DNA from: Planococcus rifietoensis
GTDB lineage: Bacteria > Bacillota > Bacilli > Bacillales_A > Planococcaceae
DNA: 64,000 bases
Assembly: GCF_001465795.2 (NCBI RefSeq)
Contig: NZ_CP013659.2
Location: forward strand, 1,506,501 to 1,570,500
Reading direction: 5' to 3'
The translations under genes and the position numbers were made by a program. The notes below the pieces were generated by a model that was not told the DNA's origin, did no database searches, and saw only the letters and a program-made list of their open reading frames with translations. Positions 33,517-41,591 of the stretch are shown piece after piece; positions within the stretch are counted from its first letter, which is position 1; every line of letters begins with the position of its first letter.

Positions 33517-34647
33517 TTACTTATTGTCTTTCATCGTCTGGCGGGCTTCGGTCATTTGCTTCCATACCGAACCGCGCGCTTCTTCGCCTTGTTCGATGCG
33601 GGCAATCGCCATCTTGATCTGAAGCTTCACTTCGAACTCAGGGTCATTTTCCGCTTCCTTAAGTGCCGGAAGCGCTTTTTCTGTCCCGGTTTCATACAAG
33701 AACATCGCGGCACGCCAGCGCACGAGCTTATTCTTGTCTTGCAAGGTTTCGATCATGATCGGCTCGAACGCTTCGAAGCCAAGGTCGCTGATGGTGTCAC
33801 CAGCTGTGCGGCGGACCGCCCATGACTTGTCTCTCATCGCCTGTTCAGCGTAAGGTAAGACCGCTTCGTCGTCGATATCGCCGAGATAGATGGCTGCTTG
33901 GCGGCGGATCGACATTTTGTCGTCTTCCAATGCCTTGCCTAACAGCGGCAAATCTTCAAGATCCGCTTCAACCAATTGCCCGAGCAATTGGAAGCGTGTC
34001 TCCCAATCCGGTGCGTCGAATTCTTCCAGCGACACTCTGCGTTTGTTGATTTTGCCAGCCGATTCATTCGATTCGGTTTTGCTTGTCAAAGACACCAAAC
34101 GGTCATCGGGGTAAGCCGCTTCGATTTCTTCGACGATGCTTTTGCCGATTTCCTCTTTTTCGCCGTAGCGGACGCCGTAATCTGCCCATTTGCGCTGGAA
34201 AATGAAGTTTTCATCGGTTGGATCCATGACTTTGTTCATCGCCTGCACAAACCGTTCCGGCATCGCAAAGCGCTCTTCCGACTGCGAATCGAACACTTTT
34301 ACTTGCAGCGGAATGCCTTTGAATTCCTGGACATGGACATACACTTCGCCGAAATGCTCATCGATCTCGAGTTCTTCTTCGGAGCCATTGCCTTCGCCGA
34401 AGACTTTACGCACATCCGCAAGAATGCCTTCCCAGTCGGATTTCGCATTGCGTTCGACTGCTAGGAAATCTGCCACATGGTAGATGCCTTTGACGCCATC
34501 GATTTCTAATATTTGCTGCACTTCTTTCGGCGCGCCTTCTGTCTGGTCTTTCTTGTAATTATGGCTTTTCCCGAACGGCAATTCCTGATCGATGATCACT
34601 TTCATCGTATTCGGGCTTGGTGTCGGTTCAATAGCTACTATTTTCAA
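33517..34647 (-). CDS. ypgR: conserved virulence factor C-like protein, YpgR (Nfu N-terminal domain plus HEAT repeats)
   Basis: 376 residues. The first 90 residues (EPTPSPNTMKVIIDQELPFG) form a NifU-like scaffold N-domain as in Nfu proteins; then a linker domain and, from about residue 215, HEAT-like repeats (SIRRQAAIYLGDIDDEAVL, WAVRRTAGDTISDLG, LVRWRAAMFLYETGTEKALP). This matches B. subtilis YpgR and staphylococcal CvfC; exact function is unsettled. The start is TTG at 34647 with AGGAGGGA upstream; a longer frame overlaps the ABC-F gene. ypgQ lies two genes upstream, with the ABC-F gene inserted between them. Confidence 0.85.
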   Translation of the reverse strand: MKIVAIEPTPSPNTMKVIIDQELPFGKSHNYKKDQTEGAPKEVQQILEIDGVKGIYHVADFLAVERNAKSDWEGILADVRKVFGEGNGSEEELEIDEHFGEVYVHVQEFKGIPLQVKVFDSQSEERFAMPERFVQAMNKVMDPTDENFIFQRKWADYGVRYGEKEEIGKSIVEEIEAAYPDDRLVSLTSKTESNESAGKINKRRVSLEEFDAPDWETRFQLLGQLVEADLEDLPLLGKALEDDKMSIRRQAAIYLGDIDDEAVLPYAEQAMRDKSWAVRRTAGDTISDLGFEAFEPIMIETLQDKNKLVRWRAAMFLYETGTEKALPALKEAENDPEFEVKLQIKMAIARIEQGEEARGSVWKQMTEARQTMKDNK

Positions 34648-34667
34648 GATAATCCCTCCTGTGTAAA

Positions 34668-36560
34668 TTACGCTTCTGCCAGTTCCTGCAGATAGCTCCA
34701 CCGTTCGATCAATTCATCGTACTGGGCGGTGTAGGCATCGATTTGGTTGGTCAATTCCTGCAATTTATCAAAGTCAGACCCAGCTTTGGACATTTCTGCC
34801 TCGGTCTGTTCGATCTTCTCTTCCACTTCCGCGATTTTGTCGAGTATGCCGTCATATTCCTTTTTCTCGAGGAAACTCATCTTTTTCTTTTTTTCCGGTG
34901 CCTGCGGTACAGGTTCAACAGCCGGTGCGTCATTTGCCACAGTAACAGCTTGCGGCTCAACTACCGGCTTCTTTTCTTTCAGCCAGTCCGTATAGAGTCC
35001 TTGGTACTCGTCGACAGTGCCGCTGCCAAGCGTCCATAGCTTTTTCGCAATTCGGTCAAGGAAAAAGCGGTCATGGGAAATGGTCAAGACAACGCCCGGG
35101 AAATTCTCCAAAAAGTCCTCTAAAACAGATAAAGTCTGGATATCCAAATCATTTGTCGGCTCATCGAGCAATAAGATATTCGGTTTTTCCATCAATAATT
35201 TCAGTAAGTACAAGCGCTTGCGCTCGCCTCCTGACAATTTGCCGATCAAAGTACCGTGTGCATTCGACGGGAACAGGAATCGTTCAAGCATTTGTGTCGC
35301 GGACAAGCGTACGCCTTTTTCCGCTTCAAAATCGCTCGACACTTCCTGGATGTACTCGATCATGCGCTGGGATTCGTCCATTTCCGGCAAACGCTGCGTG
35401 AAATGGGCAATCTTGACGGTGCTGCCGTAGTCCAACGTGCCGCTTGTCGCTTCCAAGTCGCCAGCGATCAATTTCATAAGTGTCGATTTCCCTGCGCCAT
35501 TCGGGCCGACGATGCCAATGCGGTCGCCGCCTTGCAAGAGGAAGTCAAACGAATGGAAAATTTCATGGTCGCCGTATGAAACGCCCAAGTTTTCCCCTTC
35601 AATAATCTTCTTGCCGAGTCGCTGGCTCTGCATTGATAATTCAAGGCTCGTATTATCGGACGTTGATTGCAGATCTTCCGACAATTGGTCAAAACGCTGG
35701 ATGCGCGCTTTTTGTTTCGTGCTGCGGGCTTTCGCACCGCGGCGAATCCATTTCAGCTCTGAGCGGAAACGGTTGTGCATCTTCTGTTTGGTCGCTTCGG
35801 CCATTTCTTCGCGCACGGCTCTGGCTTCCAGATAATCGCCGTAGTTCCCTTTATGCGTATACATCGTCTGATCCGCCAGTTCAAAGATATGCGTCGAGAC
35901 CGCGTCAAGGAAGTAGCGGTCATGCGTCACGAAAAGCATGGCGCTGTTCATGCGCAAAAGTGTTTCCTGCAGCCATTCCGTAGAGCCTGCGTCCAAATGG
36001 TTGGTCGGCTCATCCAAAAGAATTAAATCAGCTGGTTCGATCAATGCTTTTGCAAGTGCTACGCGTTTGCGCTGGCCGCCGGATAATTCACTGATCTGCT
36101 GGTCGTACATATCGATGCCAAGTTTGGTCAAGGCGGTTTTCGCCAAGGCGTTGATGTCCCAGGCATTTTCGCGTTCCATGCCTTCCTGGATTTTCATCAA
36201 TTCTTCCTGCAATTGTTCAGATCCAGAGTCAGCAATCATGTTTTGCAGCGCTCTTTCATAAGAGCGGTTGAGCGCGAGCAGCGGCGAGTCGCCGGAGAAG
36301 ACAGTCTCAAGGACGGTCAACGATTCATCGAACTCAGGCTCCTGCATCAAGTAGGTAATCCGGTATTTTTTCGGATGGTCCATTTCCATCGTGTCGGATT
36401 CGAGATCCCCTGCGAGGATCGACAAAAGAGTCGACTTGCCGGTGCCGTTGACGCCGATCAAGCCGGCGCGTTCTCCCGGATACAATGAAAATTCGACATT
36501 GGTAAAGAGGGTCTTGACCCCCACTGATTTGCTTAAGTTTGTTACGTGTAAGTGGCTCAT
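34668..36560 (-). CDS. ABC-F family ATPase (Uup/YfmR type)
   Basis: 630 residues, cytosolic. Two ABC cassettes: Walker A GVNGTGKST (about 37) and GPNGAGKST (about 350), signatures LSGGQRKR and LSGGERKR, Walker B LILLDEPTNHLD and ILLLDEPTNDLD. A linker between cassettes (about 245-300) and a C-terminal coiled-coil (MSFLEKKEYDGILDKIAEVEEKI) are typical of Uup/YfmR, which act on stalled ribosomes or nucleic-acid structures. No membrane partner is encoded. The ATG overlaps the ypgQ stop by four bases. It is separated from antibiotic-resistance ABC-F proteins by its overall architecture; that judgement is by eye. Confidence 0.92.
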   Translation of the reverse strand: MSHLHVTNLSKSVGVKTLFTNVEFSLYPGERAGLIGVNGTGKSTLLSILAGDLESDTMEMDHPKKYRITYLMQEPEFDESLTVLETVFSGDSPLLALNRSYERALQNMIADSGSEQLQEELMKIQEGMERENAWDINALAKTALTKLGIDMYDQQISELSGGQRKRVALAKALIEPADLILLDEPTNHLDAGSTEWLQETLLRMNSAMLFVTHDRYFLDAVSTHIFELADQTMYTHKGNYGDYLEARAVREEMAEATKQKMHNRFRSELKWIRRGAKARSTKQKARIQRFDQLSEDLQSTSDNTSLELSMQSQRLGKKIIEGENLGVSYGDHEIFHSFDFLLQGGDRIGIVGPNGAGKSTLMKLIAGDLEATSGTLDYGSTVKIAHFTQRLPEMDESQRMIEYIQEVSSDFEAEKGVRLSATQMLERFLFPSNAHGTLIGKLSGGERKRLYLLKLLMEKPNILLLDEPTNDLDIQTLSVLEDFLENFPGVVLTISHDRFFLDRIAKKLWTLGSGTVDEYQGLYTDWLKEKKPVVEPQAVTVANDAPAVEPVPQAPEKKKKMSFLEKKEYDGILDKIAEVEEKIEQTEAEMSKAGSDFDKLQELTNQIDAYTAQYDELIERWSYLQELAEA

Positions 36561-37192
36561 TTTTTCCCATCCGTTTCGTTTTGTAGTTGCTCTAGAAAGG
36601 ATAGCATAAATCGGTGGCGTTCTTCAGCCATTTGCTTTCCGCTATCCGTCACCATGCGCTCTTTCAAAAGCAAAAGCTTTTCGTAAAAATGCGTCACGGT
36701 GCTCGTATCGCCGTTCCGGTATTCGTTTTCAGTCATCGCTGTGCGCGCTTGTTCATTCCGGTTATATAATTTGCGGCCTTTTGCGCCGCCGTAGGCAAAG
36801 GCGCGGGCGATGCCGATGGCGCCAATGGCATCGAGCCGGTCAGCATCCCTCACGATTCTGCCTTCAAGCGTTTCCGGCTCCTCGTTCGTCCCGCCTTTAA
36901 AGGAAACGGTCCGAATGATTGAGCGGATGTCACTGCGCTCTTTGTCCGTCAGCTCAAGCTGCAAGAGGATTTCTTGTTCCGGGTCTTCCCCTGCTTTTTT
37001 GTATTTCGGATCGGAGACGTCATGCAACAGCACGGCAAGCTCGATCAGCGCCAGATCGCCGCCTTCTGCCTGTGCAATATGGCGGGCGTTCTCCAGCACG
37101 CGCTCGATGTGCTGCCAGTCGTGGCTCGCGTCAAACTGTTCATAGATGCTTTTTACTTTCATGCGGCAGTCCGCTATTACTTGGGGATTCAT
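36557..37192 (-). CDS. ypgQ: HD-domain phosphohydrolase, YpgQ
   Basis: 211 residues. An HD-superfamily metal-dependent phosphohydrolase. Seen: metal ligands H in ASHDWQHIERV (about 24-32), HD in LLHDVSD (about 51-52) and D in VRDADRLDAIGAIG. B. subtilis YpgQ hydrolyses nucleoside triphosphates with manganese; the same activity is likely. First gene of a ypgQ-ABC-F-ypgR run with short or negative spacing. Confidence 0.9.
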   Translation of the reverse strand: MNPQVIADCRMKVKSIYEQFDASHDWQHIERVLENARHIAQAEGGDLALIELAVLLHDVSDPKYKKAGEDPEQEILLQLELTDKERSDIRSIIRTVSFKGGTNEEPETLEGRIVRDADRLDAIGAIGIARAFAYGGAKGRKLYNRNEQARTAMTENEYRNGDTSTVTHFYEKLLLLKERMVTDSGKQMAEERHRFMLSFLEQLQNETDGKK

Positions 37193-37264
37193 GGATTCTC
37201 TCCTTTAAGGTGTCCTGACTCCATTATAACGTGAAACCGGCTGAAACGGCGCCCCATCGCCGTA

Positions 37265-37293
37265 TTGACCTTATATGCACCATCATGTATAGT
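37265..37293 (+). promoter_or_regulatory. sigma-A promoter of the cold-shock gene
   Basis: -35 TTGACC (37265-37270) and -10 TATAGT (37288-37293) with a 17-bp spacer. The transcript would start near 37300, leaving a 5' leader of about 55 bases. Confidence 0.75.
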
Positions 37294-37354
37294 TAAGCCA
37301 TCCATTGGCTCTAAGGCTAAGGGTTTGACAATCTGAATATTAGGGGGAAGGTCC

Positions 37355-37561
37355 ATGCACCACGGAATTGTGAAATGGTTCAATTCAGAAAAAGGCTATG
37401 GCTTTATCGAATGTGACAACGGTGATGATGTTTTTGTCCATTTTACCGGCATCCAAGGTGATGGTTTTCGCTCGCTGCAAGAAGGCGCAGCCGTTTCGTT
37501 CGATATCATCGACGGCAATCGCGGGCCGCAAGCAGCAAACGTCGTGCAGGACCAACCATAA
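37355..37561 (+). CDS. cold-shock domain protein
   Basis: 68 residues, a single cold-shock domain binding single-stranded RNA or DNA. RNP1 is KGYGFIE and RNP2 VFVHF, both intact. The tail is slightly longer and the body less canonical ([22 protein letters not shown]) than CspB of B. subtilis, so it may be a secondary Csp. GGGGGAAGG precedes the ATG. It has its own promoter and terminator and so forms one transcription unit. Confidence 0.93.
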   Translation: MHHGIVKWFNSEKGYGFIECDNGDDVFVHFTGIQGDGFRSLQEGAAVSFDIIDGNRGPQAANVVQDQP

Positions 37562-37574
37562 AAATTGAAACAGC

Positions 37575-37611
37575 AAAAGACCCAGGAATTTTTCCTGGGT
37601 CTTCTTTTTTA
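37575..37611 (+). terminator. Rho-independent terminator of the cold-shock gene
   Basis: AAGACCCAGGAA / TTCCTGGGTCTT stem with a 3-base loop, then CTTTTTT. Confidence 0.9.
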
Positions 37612-37676
37612 TTCAAGTAAATCTGTGCATACTGGATTGCTATGCTAATGAAAACACCCTGCAACTGCTCGAGGGT

Positions 37677-37874
37677 TTACTTACCGCCCGTGCCAATTTT
37701 ATTTAATTCCTGCCCCAAAAACTGCAATTGGGTGCCGACTGTGCATTCGCTGATGCAAAAGCGGTGCGCCGCCGTTTTTCCTTCGTCCTTGCGGAGTTGG
37801 GCTTTGACAAAGCAGCCTTCACAATACGTATTGAGCATTTCATCGATTTCGTTGATGATGGATACTTTTTTCAT
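37677..37874 (-). CDS. zinc-finger-like small protein, YpeQ/DUF2602
   Basis: 65 residues with four cysteines: YCEGC near residue 19-22 and RFCISEC near residue 40-44, spaced for a zinc site. Similar short proteins (YpeQ type, DUF2602) lie near ypdP/ypgQ in B. subtilis, and GKTAAHRFCI is a shared core. The ATG at 37874 follows GGAGGGACC. Function unknown; a nucleic-acid or protein-binding zinc knuckle is likely. Confidence 0.75.
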   Translation of the reverse strand: MKKVSIINEIDEMLNTYCEGCFVKAQLRKDEGKTAAHRFCISECTVGTQLQFLGQELNKIGTGGK

Positions 37875-37918
37875 TCGGGTCCCTCCGCAAAATGTCATTC
37901 TATTATTCTACTATGAAT

Positions 37919-37947
37919 TTGTTTTTTTCTGCAACAATCGGTATACT
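37919..37947 (+). promoter_or_regulatory. sigma-A promoter of the queuosine-precursor transporter gene
   Basis: -35 TTGTTT (37919-37924) and -10 TATACT (37942-37947) with exactly 17 bp between. Transcription would start near 37954, just before the riboswitch-like leader. Confidence 0.7.
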
Positions 37948-37969
37948 GGCTTGGGACATTTTCGTCCTT

Positions 37970-38008
37970 AGCGGTTCGAAACTTCCCGCTCTACCAAAAC
38001 TAAGGAGG
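37970..38008 (+). ncRNA. candidate preQ1-I riboswitch
   Basis: A stem AGCGG / CCGCT (37970-37974 and 37986-37990) closes an 11-base loop ending in CUUC, followed by the tail CTACCAAAACTAAGGAGG. This is the layout of the class I preQ1 aptamer: short stem, C-containing loop, A-rich tail, and a 3' purine stretch that pairs with the loop. The last bases are also the Shine-Dalgarno of the transporter gene, so ligand binding would block translation. The gene it controls belongs to the expected pathway. Matched by eye only. Confidence 0.75.
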
Positions 38009-38015
38009 AAGCAGT

Positions 38016-38711
38016 TTGTTTAATGAATTTTTAGGGCTAGGCTTCGCCCTGTTCAATTTTGTGTTATTGCTCATCATGTATAAAGTGTTCGGCAAGACCG
38101 GGCTGTTCGCCTGGGTCGCGTTCGCCACCATCCTGGCGAATATTCAAGTGACAAAGACGATTGAGATCATCGGTTTGACCGCAACGCTCGGCAATAGCTT
38201 GTACGCCTCGACTTTTCTCGCAACCGATATTCTCAATGAAAAATACGGCAGAAAAGAAGCGAAGAAAGCAGTATGGCTCGGCTTTTCCTCACTTTTGATC
38301 ATGGTCGTGACGATGCAGTTCGGCCTTCAATTCATTCCGGCGGACAGTGATTTTGCGCACGAAGCACTCGAGACAGTCTTCGGATTGGTGCCGCAAATCG
38401 CCATTGCCAGCATGATCGCTTACTTGCTCGCGCAGCATATCGACGTCATCGTCTTTTCGGCTTTGCGAAAAATCTTTCCGAAAGACAGCCAGTTCTGGAT
38501 TCGCAATAATGGCTCGACTTTGCTTAGTCAATTGATCGATACCTTGATCTTCACATCGATCGCTTTTTTCGGCGTCTTTCCGTTCGATGTCTGGATCCAG
38601 ATCTTTATTTCAACGTATGTATTGAAATTCATCGTGTCGGTGCTGGATACGCCGTTCGGCTATATCGCGAAGAAAATTCGGCCGCTCGATGAACAGGAGG
38701 CTGTGCGATGA
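38016..38711 (+). CDS. ypdP: queuosine precursor transporter (YhhQ/VUT family), YpdP
   Basis: 231 residues, about six membrane helices. It imports a 7-deazaguanine precursor (preQ0/preQ1) for tRNA queuosine. Seen: the family pattern NIQVTKTIEIIGLTATLGN, ATDILNEKYGRKEAKKAVWLGF near residue 70 and WIRNNGSTLLSQLIDTLIFTSIAFFGVFP. The start is TTG at 38016 after AAGGAGGAAGC, which is part of the candidate preQ1 riboswitch. Overlaps the downstream RNase H-like gene by four bases, as ypdP-ypdQ in B. subtilis. Confidence 0.92.
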   Translation: MFNEFLGLGFALFNFVLLLIMYKVFGKTGLFAWVAFATILANIQVTKTIEIIGLTATLGNSLYASTFLATDILNEKYGRKEAKKAVWLGFSSLLIMVVTMQFGLQFIPADSDFAHEALETVFGLVPQIAIASMIAYLLAQHIDVIVFSALRKIFPKDSQFWIRNNGSTLLSQLIDTLIFTSIAFFGVFPFDVWIQIFISTYVLKFIVSVLDTPFGYIAKKIRPLDEQEAVR

Positions 38712-39097
38712 TCGAATTGTTCGTGGACGCATCGACTGCTGGCGGTGTCAACGTCAGCGCAGTCGGCGTATTTTTAAGAGGCGAAGGGCATTCCATCAAA
38801 TGGAGTGAATACGTCGGCGAAATGGATAATCACCAGGCCGAATTCACGGCGCTATTAAAAGGGCTGAAGCTCGCTCGTCCGCTCGCGACCGGCATGGTGT
38901 CCATCAAATCGGACTCAAAACTCGTCGTTGACGCCTTCGAAAAACGCTTTGTGAAAAATCCGGTCTACAAAAAATTGCTGGACGAGTCCTTGTCGATTGC
39001 GGACGAATTCGATTATTGCTTCATCAAATGGATCCCCGATTCCCAGAACAAGGCGGCTCACACACTTGCTAACGACAAACTAAAAGAGCATAAATAA
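38708..39097 (+). CDS. ypdQ: RNase H-like protein, YpdQ
   Basis: 129 residues with the RNase H fold. Catalytic acidic residues expected for cleaving RNA in RNA-DNA hybrids are present: D in ELFVDAST (residue 7), E in HQAEFTALLKGL (about 45), D in IKSDSKLVVDAFEKR (about 68) and N/D near SQNKAAHTLAN at the C-terminus. B. subtilis YpdQ has weak or no activity in some tests, so function is open. ATGA overlap with ypdP. Confidence 0.87.
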   Translation: MIELFVDASTAGGVNVSAVGVFLRGEGHSIKWSEYVGEMDNHQAEFTALLKGLKLARPLATGMVSIKSDSKLVVDAFEKRFVKNPVYKKLLDESLSIADEFDYCFIKWIPDSQNKAAHTLANDKLKEHK

Positions 39098-39098
39098 A

Positions 39099-39133
39099 GA
39101 AAGCAGCCGTTCAACTGAGCGTCTGCTTTTTAC
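39099..39133 (+). terminator. Rho-independent terminator of ypdPQ
   Basis: AAAGCAG / CTGCTTT stem extended by CG and TCA pairs with one mismatch, then TTTTTA. Confidence 0.75.
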
Positions 39134-39199
39134 TTTGGGATGCCAGAAATCGCACGATTCTGATATGATGGAGTCATACTGATTTACTGGAGGCTATTT

Positions 39200-39412
39200 A
39201 TGAGATCGAAACTAGGCACCGCACTCGATATTTTCATCATCCTGATCGGCCCATTCATTATCTATGCACGCATCGTGGACATCATGCAAAACGGTGTATC
39301 ACTCTATCCGTTATTGTCGGTAATCATTGTCGGGCTTGCACTCGCTTTCGCCGTCTTCAATTTGGTCCAGCTGTTGAAAGAAAGACAAAACAGCACACCG
39401 CGCAAAAAATAG
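39200..39412 (+). CDS. small membrane protein, 70 aa
   Basis: 70 residues with two transmembrane helices (about 8-26 and 36-58) and a basic tail (LLKERQNSTPRKK). GGAGGC precedes the ATG. Function unknown. It lies 18 bp upstream of another small membrane protein gene, and the pair ends at a shared terminator. Confidence 0.7.
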   Translation: MRSKLGTALDIFIILIGPFIIYARIVDIMQNGVSLYPLLSVIIVGLALAFAVFNLVQLLKERQNSTPRKK

Positions 39413-39430
39413 CAGAAATGAGGATATCCC

Positions 39431-39757
39431 TTGAAAACGCTTTTATTGTATCTTGTTCCATTAATCGTTTATGCACTGATGAATAATCTGGTCAACGACA
39501 GCTTTACTTGGCCCCAATACTTGATTCTGTTGTTCGCTTTCCTGGCGTTCCAGCTCGGCCGGCTGCGCTATCCGAAAAACGAAGTGCCGCCTGCTGCAAA
39601 AGTAACACAGGCCGTCTTTTACGTTTTGACGGTCGCCATCATTTTCCGCGATAAGTATTTGGACGCTGGGCTGATCAATTTAATGATTGTCCTCGTAGCA
39701 GTGTTTGTCATCGTCGAATGGATTATCGCCAAACCACAGCAAAAAACGAATGCATAA
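39431..39757 (+). CDS. membrane protein, 108 aa
   Basis: 108 residues with about four transmembrane segments (2-18, 26-42, 60-77 and 83-100). It starts at TTG with GAGG seven bases upstream. No family recognised. Probably co-transcribed with the 70-aa gene before it; a strong terminator follows. Confidence 0.7.
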   Translation: MKTLLLYLVPLIVYALMNNLVNDSFTWPQYLILLFAFLAFQLGRLRYPKNEVPPAAKVTQAVFYVLTVAIIFRDKYLDAGLINLMIVLVAVFVIVEWIIAKPQQKTNA

Positions 39758-39767
39758 CTGCAAAAAC

Positions 39768-39808
39768 GCAATAAACGCGAAGCCTAGACTACGGGCTTCG
39801 CGTTTATT
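39768..39808. terminator. bidirectional Rho-independent terminator
   Basis: AATAAACGCGAAGCC pairs with GGCTTCGCGTTTATT across an 8-base loop, between the 108-aa membrane gene and the convergent 39-aa gene. Confidence 0.92.
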
Positions 39809-39820
39809 TATGCAGTCCCT

Positions 39821-39940
39821 TTAAATTACATACCACAGGATGAACAGCACGACCGCGATACTGATCCATGTGATGATGCGGACCAAATTGCGTTTTTTAC
39901 GCAGTTCTTCTTGTTCTTTCACGTCTTTTAGCAGTGGCAT
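39821..39940 (-). CDS. 39-residue single-span membrane protein
   Basis: MPLLKDVKEQ to LFILWYVI: a charged cytoplasmic N-terminal half (about 20 residues) and one C-terminal transmembrane helix (RIITWISIAVVLFILWYVI). AAGGAGGGCGAG lies eight bases before the ATG. It has a clean stop and a terminator close by. Function unknown; the topology resembles other tiny tail-anchored membrane proteins of Firmicutes. Confidence 0.65.
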   Translation of the reverse strand: MPLLKDVKEQEELRKKRNLVRIITWISIAVVLFILWYVI

Positions 39941-40017
39941 TTCTCGCCCTCCTTGCTGTATTTCATTTCCCAACGCTTCCTGCTTCGATTATGATGAATA
40001 AAAAGGAGGTTTTCAAG

Positions 40018-41031
40018 TTGAAAAAATGGCTTTTTCCCGGGGTTCTGGCAATAGCACTTGCCGGATGCAGCAATGGGCCGGCGAATCCCGATGAAGCGAC
40101 CGCACCTGCAGATGCAATCGCGACAGACCTTGAAGCCCCTTGGTCAATCAACAAGCAAGGAGACGCTTTCTATATATCAGAACGTCCAGGCACAGTCGCT
40201 TACATTGATGCTGAAGGAAAGTTGGAACGCCAAGACGTCAATTTCTCTTCGCCCTTGTCCTCGGCTTCTGAAGCCGGATTTCTCGGATTTGTGCTGAAGC
40301 CTGATTTCGATGACTCACAGGAAGCTTACGGCTATTATGTCTATGAAGATAATGGAAATACTTATAATAAAATTGCGGAATTCCGGTTGGACGGCGGCAG
40401 CTGGTCGGAAACGGCCGTTCTCTTGTCAGGCATTCCAACAGGCAATGTCCATCACGGTGGCCGGTTAGAATTCAGTGAAGACGGCACGCTGTATGCGACC
40501 ATCGGAGACGCATCCGAACCTGATCTTGCGCAGGATCCCGCTTCAGTCAACGGGAAGATTCTCCGCCTCAACGAATTCAATGAATTTGAAATCTATTCGC
40601 TCGGCCACCGCAATCCACAAGGCTTGGCGTGGGACGGGGAGACAATGTATGCAGCAGAACATGGCCAATCCGCAAACGATGAGATTAATATCATCGAACA
40701 GGACGCCAATTATGGCTGGCCCGATATCGAAGGAGAAGAAACAGCAGATGGCTTAGAAGCACCTCTAGCAACTAGCGGCGATGATGATACATGGGCGCCA
40801 AGCGGGATCGATTTCCACGACGGTGCGCTGTATATCGCAGCACTTCGCGGGACGGCGATCAAAGTGATGGATCCAGAATCGGCAGAAATCACCGATTCCA
40901 TCGAAGGGTACGGCCGTATCCGCGATGTCCATTCTGACGGCGACGATTTGTATTTCATCACGAATAATACTGATGGCCGGGGAACCCCGACAGAAGGCGA
41001 CGACAAACTGTATATTTTAAATGAACAATAA
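40018..41031 (+). CDS. lipoprotein sugar dehydrogenase-like beta-propeller (PQQ-dependent type)
   Basis: 337 residues. A signal peptide ends in the lipobox LAGC (about Cys14), so it is anchored outside. The rest is a beta-propeller of the soluble glucose/sorbosone dehydrogenase family: NVHHGGRLEFSEDGTLYATIGD, NGKILRLNEF, SLGHRNPQGLAWD and EHGQSANDEIN contain residues that bind PQQ, calcium and sugar. The start is TTG at 40018 (AAGGAGG upstream); a longer frame from 39934 would add a non-signal stretch. Whether this bacterium makes PQQ cannot be seen here. Single gene with terminator. Confidence 0.85.
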   Translation: MKKWLFPGVLAIALAGCSNGPANPDEATAPADAIATDLEAPWSINKQGDAFYISERPGTVAYIDAEGKLERQDVNFSSPLSSASEAGFLGFVLKPDFDDSQEAYGYYVYEDNGNTYNKIAEFRLDGGSWSETAVLLSGIPTGNVHHGGRLEFSEDGTLYATIGDASEPDLAQDPASVNGKILRLNEFNEFEIYSLGHRNPQGLAWDGETMYAAEHGQSANDEINIIEQDANYGWPDIEGEETADGLEAPLATSGDDDTWAPSGIDFHDGALYIAALRGTAIKVMDPESAEITDSIEGYGRIRDVHSDGDDLYFITNNTDGRGTPTEGDDKLYILNEQ

Positions 41032-41063
41032 AAAAAGGCGGAGACCAGTGTCTCCGCTTTTTT
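41031..41063. terminator. Rho-independent terminator
   Basis: AGGCGGAGAC / GTCTCCGCTT stem with loop CAGT and A/T runs on both sides, between the dehydrogenase gene and the convergent acetyltransferase gene. Confidence 0.9.
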
Positions 41064-41077
41064 CTATTTTTTCTTTT

Positions 41078-41575
41078 TTACAGCTTCAGCACCATCAACA
41101 ACTCATCGATATAACGGCTGTCTGCCTTCTGGGCATTCGGCGTTGTGCCGATGCGCTGAAAGCCGGATCGTTCGTAAAAACGGATGGCGCGCGGGTTGGC
41201 AGAATTGACGGCGAGTTCAAGCTGTTCGAGCCCATCCCATTCCCTTGCAAATGCCAGCAACTGATCAAAAAGCGTGGACGCAACCCCTGTCCCTCTCGTT
41301 TCTTCCGTTGCATAGACGGCGAGTACTTCGGCTCTGTGGCTGGTCTTCTTCCCCGATAATCTGAGCAGTGTCATCATCGCGAGCAAACGGCCTTCGTCAT
41401 AAGCCCCGAATGTCACAGCGGAAGGATTGGCAAGATTGTTGGCGGTCGCACTCAACGGACTTTGGTTTGCTTCATTGAAATCAGTCGAGAACGCATCGGC
41501 ATCTGTCTGCAATGCGATCAAGCGGAGTTCACGGTACTGTTCAGCATCTTCTGGTGTTAACTGGCGATAATCCAT
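41078..41575 (-). CDS. GNAT family N-acetyltransferase
   Basis: 165 residues. The acetyl-CoA loop is VYATEETRGTGVASTLFDQLL (RGTGVA as the Q/RxxGxG/A motif) and the C-terminal part NSANPRAIRFYERSGFQRIG is typical. Substrate unknown. The ATG at 41575 has AAAGG about nine bases upstream; earlier in-frame ATGs overlap the ribosome binding site. It lies 16 bp after the S66 peptidase gene and so may be in its transcript. Confidence 0.88.
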   Translation of the reverse strand: MDYRQLTPEDAEQYRELRLIALQTDADAFSTDFNEANQSPLSATANNLANPSAVTFGAYDEGRLLAMMTLLRLSGKKTSHRAEVLAVYATEETRGTGVASTLFDQLLAFAREWDGLEQLELAVNSANPRAIRFYERSGFQRIGTTPNAQKADSRYIDELLMVLKL

Positions 41576-41591
41576 GGCATTCATCCTTTCT

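Noticed and set aside
37189..37383. minus-strand open frame upstream of ypgQ
   Set aside because: It covers the promoter and start of the cold-shock gene and has no ribosome binding site.
39934..40017. longer N-terminus for the sugar-dehydrogenase-like lipoprotein
   Set aside because: The added residues precede a proper signal peptide, and the TTG at 40018 has AAGGAGG.
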